From Phycisphaerales bacterium (GTDB lineage: Bacteria; Planctomycetota; Phycisphaerae; Phycisphaerales; UBA1924), in assembly GCA_029260345.1 (NCBI GenBank), contig JAJDDK010000006.1, positions 496,001 through 560,000 on the forward strand: a DNA stretch of 64,000 nt, given 5' to 3'. How positions within the stretch are numbered: position 1 is the first letter of the stretch; each line of letters opens with the position of its first letter. Both the position numbers and the translations under genes were made by a program. This document shows, piece by piece, positions 17,727 to 26,335 of the stretch. The notes beneath the pieces are model-generated. The model was not told where the DNA came from and searched no databases. It saw nothing but the letters and a program-made list of their open reading frames with translations.

Positions 17727-18491
17727 TCAGCGCCCTTTCACTGGTGTGTCCTCTGCGCCAACCGCGTTCAAATCGAGCCAACCACGGCCTCGCGTGGGTG
17801 CGTTCGTCGACAATGCGTAGCGCACGGCGTACGTCGCGAGCAGACGAGTTGAGTCAAGCACTGGAAGCGGTGAGTTATGGTTGTCAATGATCAGGGGAAT
17901 CTCGGTGCAGCCGAGAATGACACAATCTGCGCCGGCTGCACTGAAGTCTTGAATCACATTGATAAATTGCTCCGTCGTCTTCGGTTGAAACACGCCGCGG
18001 CACAGTTCATCGAAAATGGCTTGGTTGATAAGTCCCCTTGCCGACTCATCGGGGCGCCGCGCCGTCAGGCCGTGCCGGTGAAGCGCGTTTGGATACACCG
18101 ATCCATTCATCGTCCATTTCGTTCCGAGCAAAGCCGCGTCTTTCCATCCGCTCATTTTCATTTGATTTGCGACGACATCAGCGATGTGGAGTCCCGGGAT
18201 CGGTAGCGTTTCTACGATCGCTTCAAGCACGATGTGAGCGGTGTTGTCTGGGCAAATGAAGAAATCCGCACCAGCCGCCGCAACCTGTTCGACACCCCGC
18301 CTGAGGTGATGCGCAATGATCTGATGGTCGCCAGACTCCCACCCAGGCATGCTCAGCCCCATTGGAATAGCGCTGACCACAATTTCCGGGTGTTGATGCG
18401 GACCAAGCAACACTTGACCCTCACGACACACCGTGACGAAACACAACGAACCTCCCTCAGCGCTGTGGGCAACGATTCCGATCCGCTTCAT
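17727..18491 (-). CDS. Aspartate/glutamate racemase family protein
   Basis: A 254-residue protein starting MKRIGIVAHSAEGG. The two catalytic cysteines of the family are visible: Cys80 in ICPDNTAH and a second in LGCTEIPL near 196. The family racemises aspartate, glutamate or related amino acids through a two-base mechanism without cofactor. The length and the GLHIADV segment are like aspartate racemase-type members rather than MurI. It is followed directly by the GNAT gene. Confidence 0.87.
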   Translation of the reverse strand: MKRIGIVAHSAEGGSLCFVTVCREGQVLLGPHQHPEIVVSAIPMGLSMPGWESGDHQIIAHHLRRGVEQVAAAGADFFICPDNTAHIVLEAIVETLPIPGLHIADVVANQMKMSGWKDAALLGTKWTMNGSVYPNALHRHGLTARRPDESARGLINQAIFDELCRGVFQPKTTEQFINVIQDFSAAGADCVILGCTEIPLIIDNHNSPLPVLDSTRLLATYAVRYALSTNAPTRGRGWLDLNAVGAEDTPVKGR

Positions 18492-18572
18492 GTTTTAATG
18501 ATATTTCAAGAGATATTGACCGTCCACAAATTGACTAAAGTGCAATCAACCACCAAGCTTCGGATTGGAAGT

Positions 18573-19514
18573 TCAACTGGCCGATGCGTATGGCGCATTC
18601 ATGGGGTCAATTTCGTTCAATTGCATTTTGCGCGACCGGGCCCACTGAAGCAGCGCGACGCCTCCGAACGCGATCGGGGCGCCGATATAGAGCGACAGGC
18701 TTGGATCGCGCCTGAAGACAATCGAAGCGGAGATGATCCCGAACACTGGGAGCGTATAACCGTAGAGGCTCGCGAATACGGCGCCCGCACGATGCACGAG
18801 CGTGATCATGAGCGCACTTGGGATCGCCGCGCCCAAAATGCCGAGGCCTGCCAACTGAAGCCACGCCGTTTCAGAAAGCTGCAACGACATCGGTGACTCC
18901 AGCGTGAACGCAAGGACCCACAGCATCAAAGACGCCATGAACATTGTCATGCCGGCGACGGCCACGGGAGAGTGAGTTTTGGTCCACGTCTCTATGAGAA
19001 TATTGGACACCGCGCAGCATGTGAATCCGAGCGCGATCATCAGGACGGCCCCGAGCGCCGAAGGTTTGTTGAAAATCTGTTCGGGGCCGATCGCCAGTGT
19101 GAGCCCCAGCGTGGCGATGGCTGCCCCGACCCATGCAGGCCACCAAACGTGAGTGGGCTTTGGTGGAAGAGCCACGATCAGCAAGGTGGCGACCGGAAGG
19201 ACGCAAATCAACAGCGTGGTGAGGTCCGCATCGACGTGTTTGTCGCCCAGCGAGACCATGGCCCACAATATGCCAACCCCGAGCAATCCGATCAGCAACA
19301 TCCGCCACCAGTCCCGTATGACCGGACGAATAGGGCGCCGCGAAATCACACAGAACAACAGGATCAGGATTGAGCCGATGAACGCGCGGCTCGCGGCCAT
19401 CGTCAATGGCGTGACGTCGCTCTCGAGCACCTTCACCAGCACATAGCCCCATGCGGCGACGGAGGACACCAACAGCAACGTGATCACGTTCAATTTCAAC
19501 GCAATGGCTCCCAC
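18573..19514 (-). CDS. EamA family (DMT superfamily) transporter, copy A
   Basis: A 313-residue integral membrane protein with two EamA halves and about ten hydrophobic helices, beginning with LNVITLLLVSSVAAWGYV. The family exports or imports amino acids, nucleotide sugars or other metabolites; no substrate is evident. It aligns without gaps to the transporter at 22261 with roughly four in five residues identical by eye, and flanking bases on both sides also match, so the two are products of a duplication. Confidence 0.88.
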   Translation of the reverse strand: MGAIALKLNVITLLLVSSVAAWGYVLVKVLESDVTPLTMAASRAFIGSILILLFCVISRRPIRPVIRDWWRMLLIGLLGVGILWAMVSLGDKHVDADLTTLLICVLPVATLLIVALPPKPTHVWWPAWVGAAIATLGLTLAIGPEQIFNKPSALGAVLMIALGFTCCAVSNILIETWTKTHSPVAVAGMTMFMASLMLWVLAFTLESPMSLQLSETAWLQLAGLGILGAAIPSALMITLVHRAGAVFASLYGYTLPVFGIISASIVFRRDPSLSLYIGAPIAFGGVALLQWARSRKMQLNEIDPMNAPYASAS

Positions 19515-19576
19515 CGGTTGACTCGGACCATTGCTGTGTCGGGATTTTCAATCGGCCAATTCGCGGGACTTCAGAG

Positions 19577-19768
19577 TTATGTGAACGAATAGCTGGCGGA
19601 CCATGACGTTTTGGCGAGTGTGCGACTCACCAAACGGGTCGATAACGCATTGAGACCTTTGTCCCAAAGGCCAACGAATAGATCGATGAAATCCTCGGGG
19701 AGCTCAGTCGCATCGTCGTCAACGGGTGGGAATTGCCATGCGGCGGAAAGTGACGCAGAAAATTTCAT
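19577..19768 (-). CDS. Small uncertain frame in duplicated spacer
   Basis: A 63-codon frame (MKFSASLSAAW... ending SWSASYSFT) just 18 bp after the stop of the YHYH gene on the same strand. No domain recognised. The bases at its end match the start of the DUF1801 gene beside copy B of the transporter, so this spacer may be a decayed remnant rather than a gene. Confidence 0.25.
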   Translation of the reverse strand: MKFSASLSAAWQFPPVDDDATELPEDFIDLFVGLWDKGLNALSTRLVSRTLAKTSWSASYSFT

Positions 19769-19785
19769 GCCAGCCCAAACGACGA

Positions 19786-20763
19786 CTATCGAGCACCTCG
19801 GTTCGGCGGGCCTGGTCGATTTCGGCGCGGCCGATTTGGCGGACCGTTGTGTCCGCGGAGGTCAAAGCTCGGGTCCGGCTCGCCTCTGAAAAGGCGAGGG
19901 ACATAGGGATAATCGTTGGTCACGACGTAGTAATACGTGCCTTCAGGAAACTCCGGCGTGGGGCCAGTGCGGCCGTTGCACGCGTCGAGGTCGCCTGAGC
20001 CTGCGACATACTCATAGTCCTGGTCATAGGTTCCGTCATACGCGCCAGGCGGCGCGCCCACCGGGCGGTCGCCGGGCCTCAACTGGTAACTCGATTGCAA
20101 CAGCACAATCTCGCCATTGGTGCGGTCGGCGTCTTTGTGGCCGTAGGGGCCATAGATCGGGAAACCATCTGCCGCCCAGCCAATCAGCGTCATGCGCGTT
20201 GTGTCAGTAACAAGCGGGACCGGCACGCCGTGATAGTGATAGGCGCCGTTGGGCTGAACGTGCGCGTGATTGGCGTCGATGCCGAGGCTTCCATGGTTCG
20301 GATCCGCTGCTTCGCGCCAGCCGGAATTTGGATCCTTTTTCCAGAATTCGGCGGTGAACGGATCGAAGAGAACGCCATTGAGCGCGATGCCGAATGGTTG
20401 GCGCTCATACGGCAAGGGTTTGTCGCGCGCTTCGGGCGTGATCGGCACACGAAAGTGGTAGTTCTGAGTCGCAATCGCGTTCGGATTGCCGGGACCGGGG
20501 AAGTGGCCGGTGTCGTGGTTGGGTAGACCGTTGGCGTCTATGTGCCGATAGTCGCCGCGTATTTGAATCGTGACCTTTGATTCGCCAGGAGGCGGAACTT
20601 CCGTCTGAGACATCGCGCGTTGCGGGTTCTGGTTATGGCCAGGATGAGCCGCGCTCTGATTCGAAATCAGGGCAAGGCAGGTCAGGGCCATTCCGGCGCC
20701 GAAGAGGTGGTGGGTCATTGAGAATACATCGGCGTTGAGCGTTCGGATTATTTTATCGTTCAT
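19786..20763 (-). CDS. Secreted YHYH domain protein
   Basis: A 325-residue exported protein. The first ATG is at 20763; a second at 20718 (MTHHLFGAGMALTC) would give a cleaner signal peptide, and no ribosome binding site decides between them. The family signature NGAYHYHGVP is near the middle, followed by GWAADGFPIYGPYG and TYYYVVTNDYPYVPRLFRGEPD, the conserved core of YHYH proteins. The family's function is not known. The C-terminus is a low-complexity Pro/Arg/Gly/Asn tail. The many histidines suggest metal binding, which is inference. Confidence 0.85.
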   Translation of the reverse strand: MNDKIIRTLNADVFSMTHHLFGAGMALTCLALISNQSAAHPGHNQNPQRAMSQTEVPPPGESKVTIQIRGDYRHIDANGLPNHDTGHFPGPGNPNAIATQNYHFRVPITPEARDKPLPYERQPFGIALNGVLFDPFTAEFWKKDPNSGWREAADPNHGSLGIDANHAHVQPNGAYHYHGVPVPLVTDTTRMTLIGWAADGFPIYGPYGHKDADRTNGEIVLLQSSYQLRPGDRPVGAPPGAYDGTYDQDYEYVAGSGDLDACNGRTGPTPEFPEGTYYYVVTNDYPYVPRLFRGEPDPSFDLRGHNGPPNRPRRNRPGPPNRGAR

Positions 20764-20845
20764 ATCATTTTAACGCTGAGGCGTACCTGTTATTGCAGCA
20801 TGATCGCTGAAGGTTTTTGGTCCAATATTCATTCGAGCCGACGTT

Positions 20846-21436
20846 CTATCCATTTTGCAACAATCCAACACGTTGGAAAGTATTGATGAGTACACCACTT
20901 GACGTAGCGTTCGAGCTGATGAGCGCGAATTCGCTTGGTTTGGCAGATTCCGAATAGAATCGCTTTCCCTGACCAAAAAAGAGTGGATACACGCACAGCA
21001 CTACTTCGTCGACAAGGCCTTCGTCGAACAGGATGTGCGTCAGTGTTGCGCTTCCCCAAACGATGAAGTCGGCGGCGCCTTCATTCTTGAGTGTGCGAAC
21101 ACGGCCGACAATATCGGTCCCCAAATCCTTGGCCGGTCCCCATTCCAGACTGTCAGGCCGTTTGGTGGCGACGTATTTGGTCGCAGCGTTCAGCCGATCC
21201 GCCATTGAGCTCGACGGCGCCTTCGGCCAGTAGCCGGACCACAAGTCGTACGTGCGGCGACCAAGCAAGAGGTCAAAGTCGGCGCCTTGTGCTTCGAGCA
21301 CTGCCGCAAACCCGTCCACGCTCCGGTACGGCGCCATCCAACTGCCTTTGGCGAACTCTTCGCTGTAATCGCCCGGCGCGCCGGGCTCGATCACGCCATC
21401 CAGAGAGGTGTGTTCAAAGACTCTGAGTTTTGGCAT
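20846..21436 (-). CDS. Dihydrofolate reductase/RibD C-terminal family protein
   Basis: A 196-residue protein with the fold shared by dihydrofolate reductase and the reductase part of RibD: VFEHTSLDGVIE, LLLGRRTYDLWSGYW, FIVWGSATLTHIL and GLVDEVVLCVYPLFFGQGKRFY. Such stand-alone proteins are common in soil and aquatic bacteria and are mostly uncharacterised; a true folate role is unlikely. A start 18 bp earlier is possible. Confidence 0.85.
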   Translation of the reverse strand: MPKLRVFEHTSLDGVIEPGAPGDYSEEFAKGSWMAPYRSVDGFAAVLEAQGADFDLLLGRRTYDLWSGYWPKAPSSSMADRLNAATKYVATKRPDSLEWGPAKDLGTDIVGRVRTLKNEGAADFIVWGSATLTHILFDEGLVDEVVLCVYPLFFGQGKRFYSESAKPSEFALISSNATSSGVLINTFQRVGLLQNG

Positions 21437-21487
21437 ATCGAGCCCCTGATTCATCGAGCGATCTTCGCAACGGAGACGTCGGGTGCG

Positions 21488-21970
21488 TCACTCGGCGACG
21501 ATTCGCTTGATTGCATCGCCATCAATCTTCACCATCGTCATCATTGCCTGCATCGCTTTGGCGGCGGTGTCGTTGTCATCGCTTGTGATGAATTCAATCA
21601 GCGACTTCGGATCGATCTGCCAGGAGACGCCGAAATGATCGGTGATCCAGCCACAGGCGACGGGTGTCCCGCCGGCTTCGACGAACTTGTTCCAGTATTC
21701 ATCGACCTGCTCCTGCGTGTCGCAGAGCACGGCGATGGAGATGGCGTTTGTAAACGTGAACTGCGGCCCGGCGTTGAGGGCCGTGAACGGGCGACCGTCG
21801 AGTGTGAATTCAACGGTCATGACACTGCCCGTCACAAACGGCGACTCCGGCCCGAGATCAGGGTAGCGTGAGATGCGCGTGATCTCGGAGTTCGGGAAGA
21901 TCGACGTGTAGAAACGCGCCGCTTCCTCGGCTTGATTGTTGAACGTCAGGAATGTGCAGATGTCTGGCAT
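21488..21970 (-). CDS. VOC family protein, PhnB/YdcT type
   Basis: A 160-residue vicinal-oxygen-chelate protein: MPDICTFLTFNNQAEEAARFYTSIFPNSEI at the start and WITDHFGVSWQIDP near the end are typical of the PhnB group (also annotated as 3-demethylubiquinone-9 3-methyltransferase-like). Enzymatic role unknown. It is 51 bp upstream of the RibD-like gene on the same strand. Confidence 0.88.
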   Translation of the reverse strand: MPDICTFLTFNNQAEEAARFYTSIFPNSEITRISRYPDLGPESPFVTGSVMTVEFTLDGRPFTALNAGPQFTFTNAISIAVLCDTQEQVDEYWNKFVEAGGTPVACGWITDHFGVSWQIDPKSLIEFITSDDNDTAAKAMQAMMTMVKIDGDAIKRIVAE

Positions 21971-22260
21971 GGGAGAATTCTATCATTTGCGAACATGAAT
22001 TTTGGCTAATATTTGCTGCTGCGACGGGCGGTGCAGTGAATCCACAACGAGACTCAATTCGCCAGCAATGGAGATTCGCGGCGACGATGTTTTCATTTTT
22101 GTTCAATGACGATGAAGTCTCATTCCGAAACGATGAAGCGACGAATGCTCAATCGGTATTTTATCATTCAGATCGCGCAGAGGTAAGACTCTATGACGAT
22201 CGCACCTCATGGATTCTCCGCTCCGCCAATACCCGCGGTGTGATAAAGCCAAGTCGCATT

Positions 22261-23202
22261 TTAACTGGCCGATGCGGATGGCGCGCTCTTGGGGTCAACT
22301 TCGTTCAATCGCACTTTGCGTGATCGGGCCCACTGAAGCAGCGCGACACCGCCGAATGCAATTGGAGCGCCGATATAGAGCGACCGGCTCGGGGCGCTCC
22401 TGAAGATAATTGAGGCGAGGATAATCCCGAACACTGGAAGCGTGTAGCCATAGAGGCTCGTGAAGCCAGCGCCCGCGCGATGCACAAGCAGAATCATGAG
22501 CACGCTCGGGATCGCGGCGCCAAGAATGCCGAGGGCGGCCAACTGCATCCATGCCTTTCCGGAAGGCTGTAACGAGAGTGGCGACTCCAATGCAATCGCG
22601 AGGATCCACAGCATGACCGACGCCATGAACATCGTCACACCCGCGACCGCTACCGGCGAATGAATCTTGGTCCAGGTCTCCACGAGCACATTGGCCACAG
22701 CGAAGCCGGTGAATCCCAAGGCAATCATCAGGACGGCGCCGCGCGCTGAGGGCTCGTCGAAAATCTCTCCGGGGCCGATCGCAAGGAAGAGCCCCAACGT
22801 GGCCACGGCCGCACCGATCCAGGCTGGCCACCAAATGGGAGAAGACCTTGGCGGAAGGGCGATGATCAGCAACGTGGCAATAGGAATGACGCAAATTAAC
22901 AGCGTGGTGAGATCCGCATCGACATGCTTGTCTCCCAGCGAGACCATGGCCCACAACATGCCGACGCCAATCAATCCGATCAGCAACATTCGCCACCAGT
23001 CTCGGACGAGCGGCATGATCGGGTGGCGCGCAATCACACAGAATGACAGGATCAAGATTGCGCCAATCAGGGCGCGACTCGCGGCCATTGTCAGCGGCGT
23101 AAACTCAGGCTCGAGCAACTTCACCAGCACATATCCCCATGCGGCGGTGAAGGACAGGATCAGCAACATGATCACGTTCGATCTCAAGGCAATGGCTCCC
23201 AT
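22261..23202 (-). CDS. EamA family transporter, copy B
   Basis: A 313-residue membrane transporter that aligns end to end with copy A at 18573. The differences are scattered and mostly conservative, and stretches such as HVDADLTTLLIC and SLYGYTLPVFGI are identical, so both copies appear to be under selection. The 290 bp after its stop (21971-22260) hold no recognised gene and are A+T-rich. Confidence 0.88.
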   Translation of the reverse strand: MGAIALRSNVIMLLILSFTAAWGYVLVKLLEPEFTPLTMAASRALIGAILILSFCVIARHPIMPLVRDWWRMLLIGLIGVGMLWAMVSLGDKHVDADLTTLLICVIPIATLLIIALPPRSSPIWWPAWIGAAVATLGLFLAIGPGEIFDEPSARGAVLMIALGFTGFAVANVLVETWTKIHSPVAVAGVTMFMASVMLWILAIALESPLSLQPSGKAWMQLAALGILGAAIPSVLMILLVHRAGAGFTSLYGYTLPVFGIILASIIFRSAPSRSLYIGAPIAFGGVALLQWARSRKVRLNEVDPKSAPSASAS

Positions 23203-23264
23203 CTGTTGGCGTTGACCCTCTCTGTGTCGGAGATTCTCCTATAGATTCGATAGACTTCTAAATT

Positions 23265-23612
23265 ATGGAAATGAACGACTGGCGGGGCGAGATGCTCGCT
23301 CGCGTCCGCACGCTCATCAAGCAGGCTGACCCTGACGTCATTGAAGAGGTCAAATGGCGGAAGCCATCCAACCCGGCGGGCGTGCCAACATGGTCGCACG
23401 AAGGGTTGATCTGCACGGGTGAGACCTACAAGGACAAAGTGAAGTTGACGTTTGCGAAGGGCGCCGCGCTTGAGGATCCTTCGGGGCTCTTTAATGCGAG
23501 CCTTGAAGGCAAGGCCCGGCGCGCCATTGACCTTTTCGAAGGGGACACGATCGATGCGAAGGCGTTCAAGGCGCTGATCCGCGAAGCGGTGGCGCTCAAT
23601 GCTTCCGTGTGA
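23265..23612 (+). CDS. DUF1801 domain-containing protein
   Basis: A 115-residue protein of the DUF1801 group: VIEEVKWRKPSNPAGVPTWSHEGLICTGETYKDKVKLTFAKGAAL and IDAKAFKALIREAVALN. Small proteins of this fold are widespread and their role is unknown. It is divergent from EamA copy B, 62 bp away; a decayed version of its first codons is recognisable beside copy A at about 19577. Confidence 0.85.
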   Translation: MEMNDWRGEMLARVRTLIKQADPDVIEEVKWRKPSNPAGVPTWSHEGLICTGETYKDKVKLTFAKGAALEDPSGLFNASLEGKARRAIDLFEGDTIDAKAFKALIREAVALNASV

Positions 23613-23745
23613 AACTTTGCGCACTGCACATTGAGCGCCGCGGCCCGATTAGTACTTTTGCCGCTGGCGCTTCGGGCCTGTGGCCGAAGCAATTCAAGCA
23701 AAAGCCGCGACTCAGACCTATGCCAGAACGACGATGAGATGTTTC

Positions 23746-23817
23746 ACCACAGGGGCGCAGAGGGCGCAGAGAATTTCCCTCGGAATTGGAACTCTGCGGT
23801 CGCTGCGCCTCTGTGGT
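23746..23817. repeat. Long imperfect palindrome
   Basis: ACCACAGGGGCGCAG (23746-23760) pairs with CTGCGCCTCTGTGGT (23803-23817) with a single mismatch, and GCAGAG/CTCTGC words continue the symmetry inward. It stands between two plus-strand genes without a T-tract. Confidence 0.75.
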
Positions 23818-23860
23818 AAATCAGTCCCACTTCAATGGGTGTCCGTGAAAGGAGCGAGTC

Positions 23861-24304
23861 ATGCCGCACACCGTTCAATTGCACCGTGTCCTGCGCGCCA
23901 CGCCTGACCGTGTCTACCGAGCGTTCATCGATCCCGACGCCATGGTCAAGTGGATGCCCCCGAACGGCTTCACCGGCACGGTGCATGAAACAGAAGTGAA
24001 AGTCGGCGGCGGCTACCGGATGTCGTTCACGAATTTCACCACCGGGAGCAGCCATTCCTTCGGCGGCGAATTTGTCGAGATCGTTCCGAACGAGCGCCTT
24101 CGCTACACCGACCGATTTGATAGCCCGCACTTCCCCGGTGAAATCCAAGTGACAGTCAATTTCAAGAAAGTCACCGTCGGGACCGAACTCGAGATTCTTC
24201 AGGAAGGGCTGCCGGACGTCATCCCGAATGAGGCGTGCCATCTCGGCTGGCAGGAGTCGTTGAATCTGCTGGCGTGCCTCGTCGAGGCTGAGATTCCGGA
24301 CTGA
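23861..24304 (+). CDS. SRPBCC/AHSA1-like protein
   Basis: A 147-residue START-like (activator of Hsp90 ATPase homologue 1-like) protein: LHRVLRATPDRVYRAFIDPDAMVKWMPPNGF at the start and WQESLNLLACLVEAEIP at the end. These bind small hydrophobic ligands and often accompany stress or detoxification genes. AAAGGAGCG precedes the ATG. Confidence 0.87.
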   Translation: MPHTVQLHRVLRATPDRVYRAFIDPDAMVKWMPPNGFTGTVHETEVKVGGGYRMSFTNFTTGSSHSFGGEFVEIVPNERLRYTDRFDSPHFPGEIQVTVNFKKVTVGTELEILQEGLPDVIPNEACHLGWQESLNLLACLVEAEIPD

Positions 24305-24429
24305 CTCAGCAAAATTGCTCGCGTCGGCTGGGTCAAGTCGGTACTTTCATCGCGAACAGACTGACGGGCTCGGCGCGATGGTCGCCGGCCGTCTGGCTCT
24401 GCACGCATGCAAGCTGGTGAGGGTTCAGG

Positions 24430-25698
24430 GTGGCGGTCACGGACGCAACGACATCGCGCCATGCAGCATTCGTCGCGCGCGACGTGCCGGCGATCCGGTC
24501 ACGCTTCCCGGCCCTGCGCGGCCCGGACGTGCTGCTGGACAACGCCGGCGGATCGCAGGTTCCTGATATCGTCGCTGATCGAATCCGCGACTACATGCTC
24601 ACGAACTACGTGCAGCTCGGTGCGGCGTATGCCACGTCAAAGAAATGCGGAGAGACAGTCGCTGCGGCGCATCGGCTGATTGAACTTTTCTTCAACTGTC
24701 AGGGCGCCGGCGCGGCTGTTCTCGGCGCCTCGTCCTCGGCGCTCCTGAACAATCTTGCGAACGCTTACGCCGCCGATGGGCCGGGGAAGCGCAACGAGAT
24801 CATCGTCTCCGAGGCGAATCACGAGTCGAACATTGGCCCGTGGAAGCGGCTGGAGCGGCGCGGCTTTCGAGTCCACTTATGGCGCGTCGATCCGGCGCGG
24901 CATACGACACCACTTGATGCGCTCGACGAGATGCTTTCGGATCGCACGCTGGTCGTCGCCTTCCCTCATGTCACGAACATCTTTGGCGGCGTTGAAGATG
25001 TGGCAACGATTTGCGCCCGTGTGCGGGACGCCGGCGCGCGGAGTGTGGTGGACAGCGTGGCCTATGCCCCGCATCGGCCGCTGGATGTGCAAGCGATAGG
25101 ATGCGATTGGTGTGTGTATTCGACGTACAAGGTTTTCGGGCCGCACATGGGGGCGCTGTTCGGAACGCACGAGGCGTTTGCGGAGGTCGAGGGGCCGAAC
25201 CATGCTTTTGTTCCGAAGACCGACGTTCCAAGGAAATTTGAGCTGGGCGGCGTCAACCACGAGGGCTGCGCCGGGCTGCTCGGGCTGTGGGACTACGCCG
25301 CGTGGCTTGTGGGCGCTGATGCGTCAGCCGCGCCGGATCGGGAGACCCTTCGGCATGCGTTCGAAGTGATGGACCAATTGGAGCGACCGCTTCAGGAGCG
25401 GTTGATTGGATGGATCGGCTCGCAAAATGATGTTCGTATCGTTGGGCCGGCCACGGCCGGACCGGAGCGTTTGCCGACCATCAGCATGGTGGCGCCGGGT
25501 CGATCTTCGAAAGGCATTGCGGAGTCACTGAACGCTTCCGGGCTTGGAGTTCGCCATGGTCACTTCTATTCGAGGCGGCTTGTGGAGGCGCTCGGGCTTG
25601 TGCCGGAGGACGGCGTCATCCGGGCCAGCTTTGCCCATTACAACACGATGGAGGAGGTCGATCGGCTCATCGAGGCGCTCGAACGAGTCATGAATTGA
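24430..25698 (+). CDS. Cysteine desulfurase-like PLP enzyme (aminotransferase class V)
   Basis: A 422-residue fold-type I PLP protein starting at GTG. LLDNAGGSQVP opens the domain, EANHESNIGPWKRL lies over the cofactor, VDSVAYAPHRPLDVQAIGCDW gives the Asp that contacts PLP, and Lys234 in STYKVFGPHMG is the Schiff-base lysine. The C-terminal part (MVAPGRSSKGIAESLN, GHFYSRRLVEALG) is that of the cysteine desulfurase-like subfamily rather than IscS or SufS; no conserved active-site cysteine loop of those enzymes is seen. The substrate is not established. A terminator separates it from the polyamine genes. Confidence 0.85.
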   Translation: MAVTDATTSRHAAFVARDVPAIRSRFPALRGPDVLLDNAGGSQVPDIVADRIRDYMLTNYVQLGAAYATSKKCGETVAAAHRLIELFFNCQGAGAAVLGASSSALLNNLANAYAADGPGKRNEIIVSEANHESNIGPWKRLERRGFRVHLWRVDPARHTTPLDALDEMLSDRTLVVAFPHVTNIFGGVEDVATICARVRDAGARSVVDSVAYAPHRPLDVQAIGCDWCVYSTYKVFGPHMGALFGTHEAFAEVEGPNHAFVPKTDVPRKFELGGVNHEGCAGLLGLWDYAAWLVGADASAAPDRETLRHAFEVMDQLERPLQERLIGWIGSQNDVRIVGPATAGPERLPTISMVAPGRSSKGIAESLNASGLGVRHGHFYSRRLVEALGLVPEDGVIRASFAHYNTMEEVDRLIEALERVMN

Positions 25699-25735
25699 GC
25701 GGCCGGACCAACCTCGTCTTCAGATTTCATAAAAA

Positions 25736-25772
25736 ACCACTTGCCAGAGGGGGCTAGTGGTGGCTATTTTTT
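25736..25772 (+). terminator. Rho-independent terminator before speH
   Basis: ACCACTTGCC pairs with GGCTAGTGGT (one mismatch) around AGAGGG, followed shortly by TTTTTT at 25767-25772. Confidence 0.8.
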
Positions 25773-25776
25773 CCGT

Positions 25777-25871
25777 CCTTCGCCAGCGTGCGGCGAAGGC
25801 CTGCACTCACCACACGCAGGCAAGGTCATCTCCACACAAGACAAAGCGCTCGGTTCGCCGTTTGACGCTTT
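25777..25871 (+). promoter_or_regulatory. Structured leader upstream of speH
   Basis: Three successive hairpins: CCTTCGCC/GGCGAAGG (25777-25784 and 25792-25799, perfect 8 bp), CCTGC/GCAGG (25800-25804 and 25816-25820) and AAAGCG/CGCTTT (25843-25848 and 25866-25871). The leader lies between a terminator and the speH ribosome binding site. It matches no riboswitch I know. Confidence 0.5.
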
Positions 25872-25903
25872 GCAGGCTTTCAGCTCGGAAAGGGGTTGGG
25901 TCT

Positions 25904-26296
25904 GTGGCAACCATCGGTACACATTGTTTGCTTGAGCTCTACGGATGTCCGCTCGAGCTTCTGAACGATCACGACTACGTCATCGAGACGCTACGTGCGG
26001 CGGCCGAACGCGCCGGCGCCACGTGGCTCAGCCATGCGTCTCACCAATTCACGCCCCAAGGCGTGACGGCCGTCGGACTGCTCTCCGAATCGCACATCTC
26101 GATTCACACCTGGCCCGAAGATGGCTTCGCCACCGCCGACGTGTTTACGTGCGGCGATGTCGCCATGCCTCAGATCGCGTGCGAAATTCTTAAAGAAGCG
26201 TTCCAGTGCACACGCTTCGAAATGAAGACAATCAACAGATCGCAGAATCTGTTTGTGGACTGTCAGCCGCTCGATACGGCGATGGCTCCTGTCTGA
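25904..26296 (+). CDS. speH: S-adenosylmethionine decarboxylase proenzyme
   Basis: A 130-residue pyruvoyl enzyme precursor that decarboxylates SAM to supply aminopropyl groups. The GTG at 25904, preceded by AAAGGGG, is chosen because it puts the self-cleavage site exactly at Glu62-Ser63 (LLSESHISIHTWPE), with His68 and Cys83 in the catalytic places known for the small bacterial enzymes. An ATG 147 bp upstream would add an unrelated Arg-rich tail that covers the leader hairpins. It is followed after 39 bp by speE. Confidence 0.93.
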   Translation: MATIGTHCLLELYGCPLELLNDHDYVIETLRAAAERAGATWLSHASHQFTPQGVTAVGLLSESHISIHTWPEDGFATADVFTCGDVAMPQIACEILKEAFQCTRFEMKTINRSQNLFVDCQPLDTAMAPV

Positions 26297-26335
26297 CGAC
26301 CTCACCGAACCCTTTTTGATTTCCAGGAGGTGCGC

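Noticed and set aside
25777-25871. SAM riboswitch before speH
   Set aside because: The conserved core sequences of the SAM classes I know are not visible; only generic hairpins are.
25757-25903. N-terminal extension of SpeH from an upstream ATG
   Set aside because: It overlaps the terminator and hairpins, is Arg/Ser-rich, and would displace the Glu62-Ser63 cleavage site from its usual numbering.
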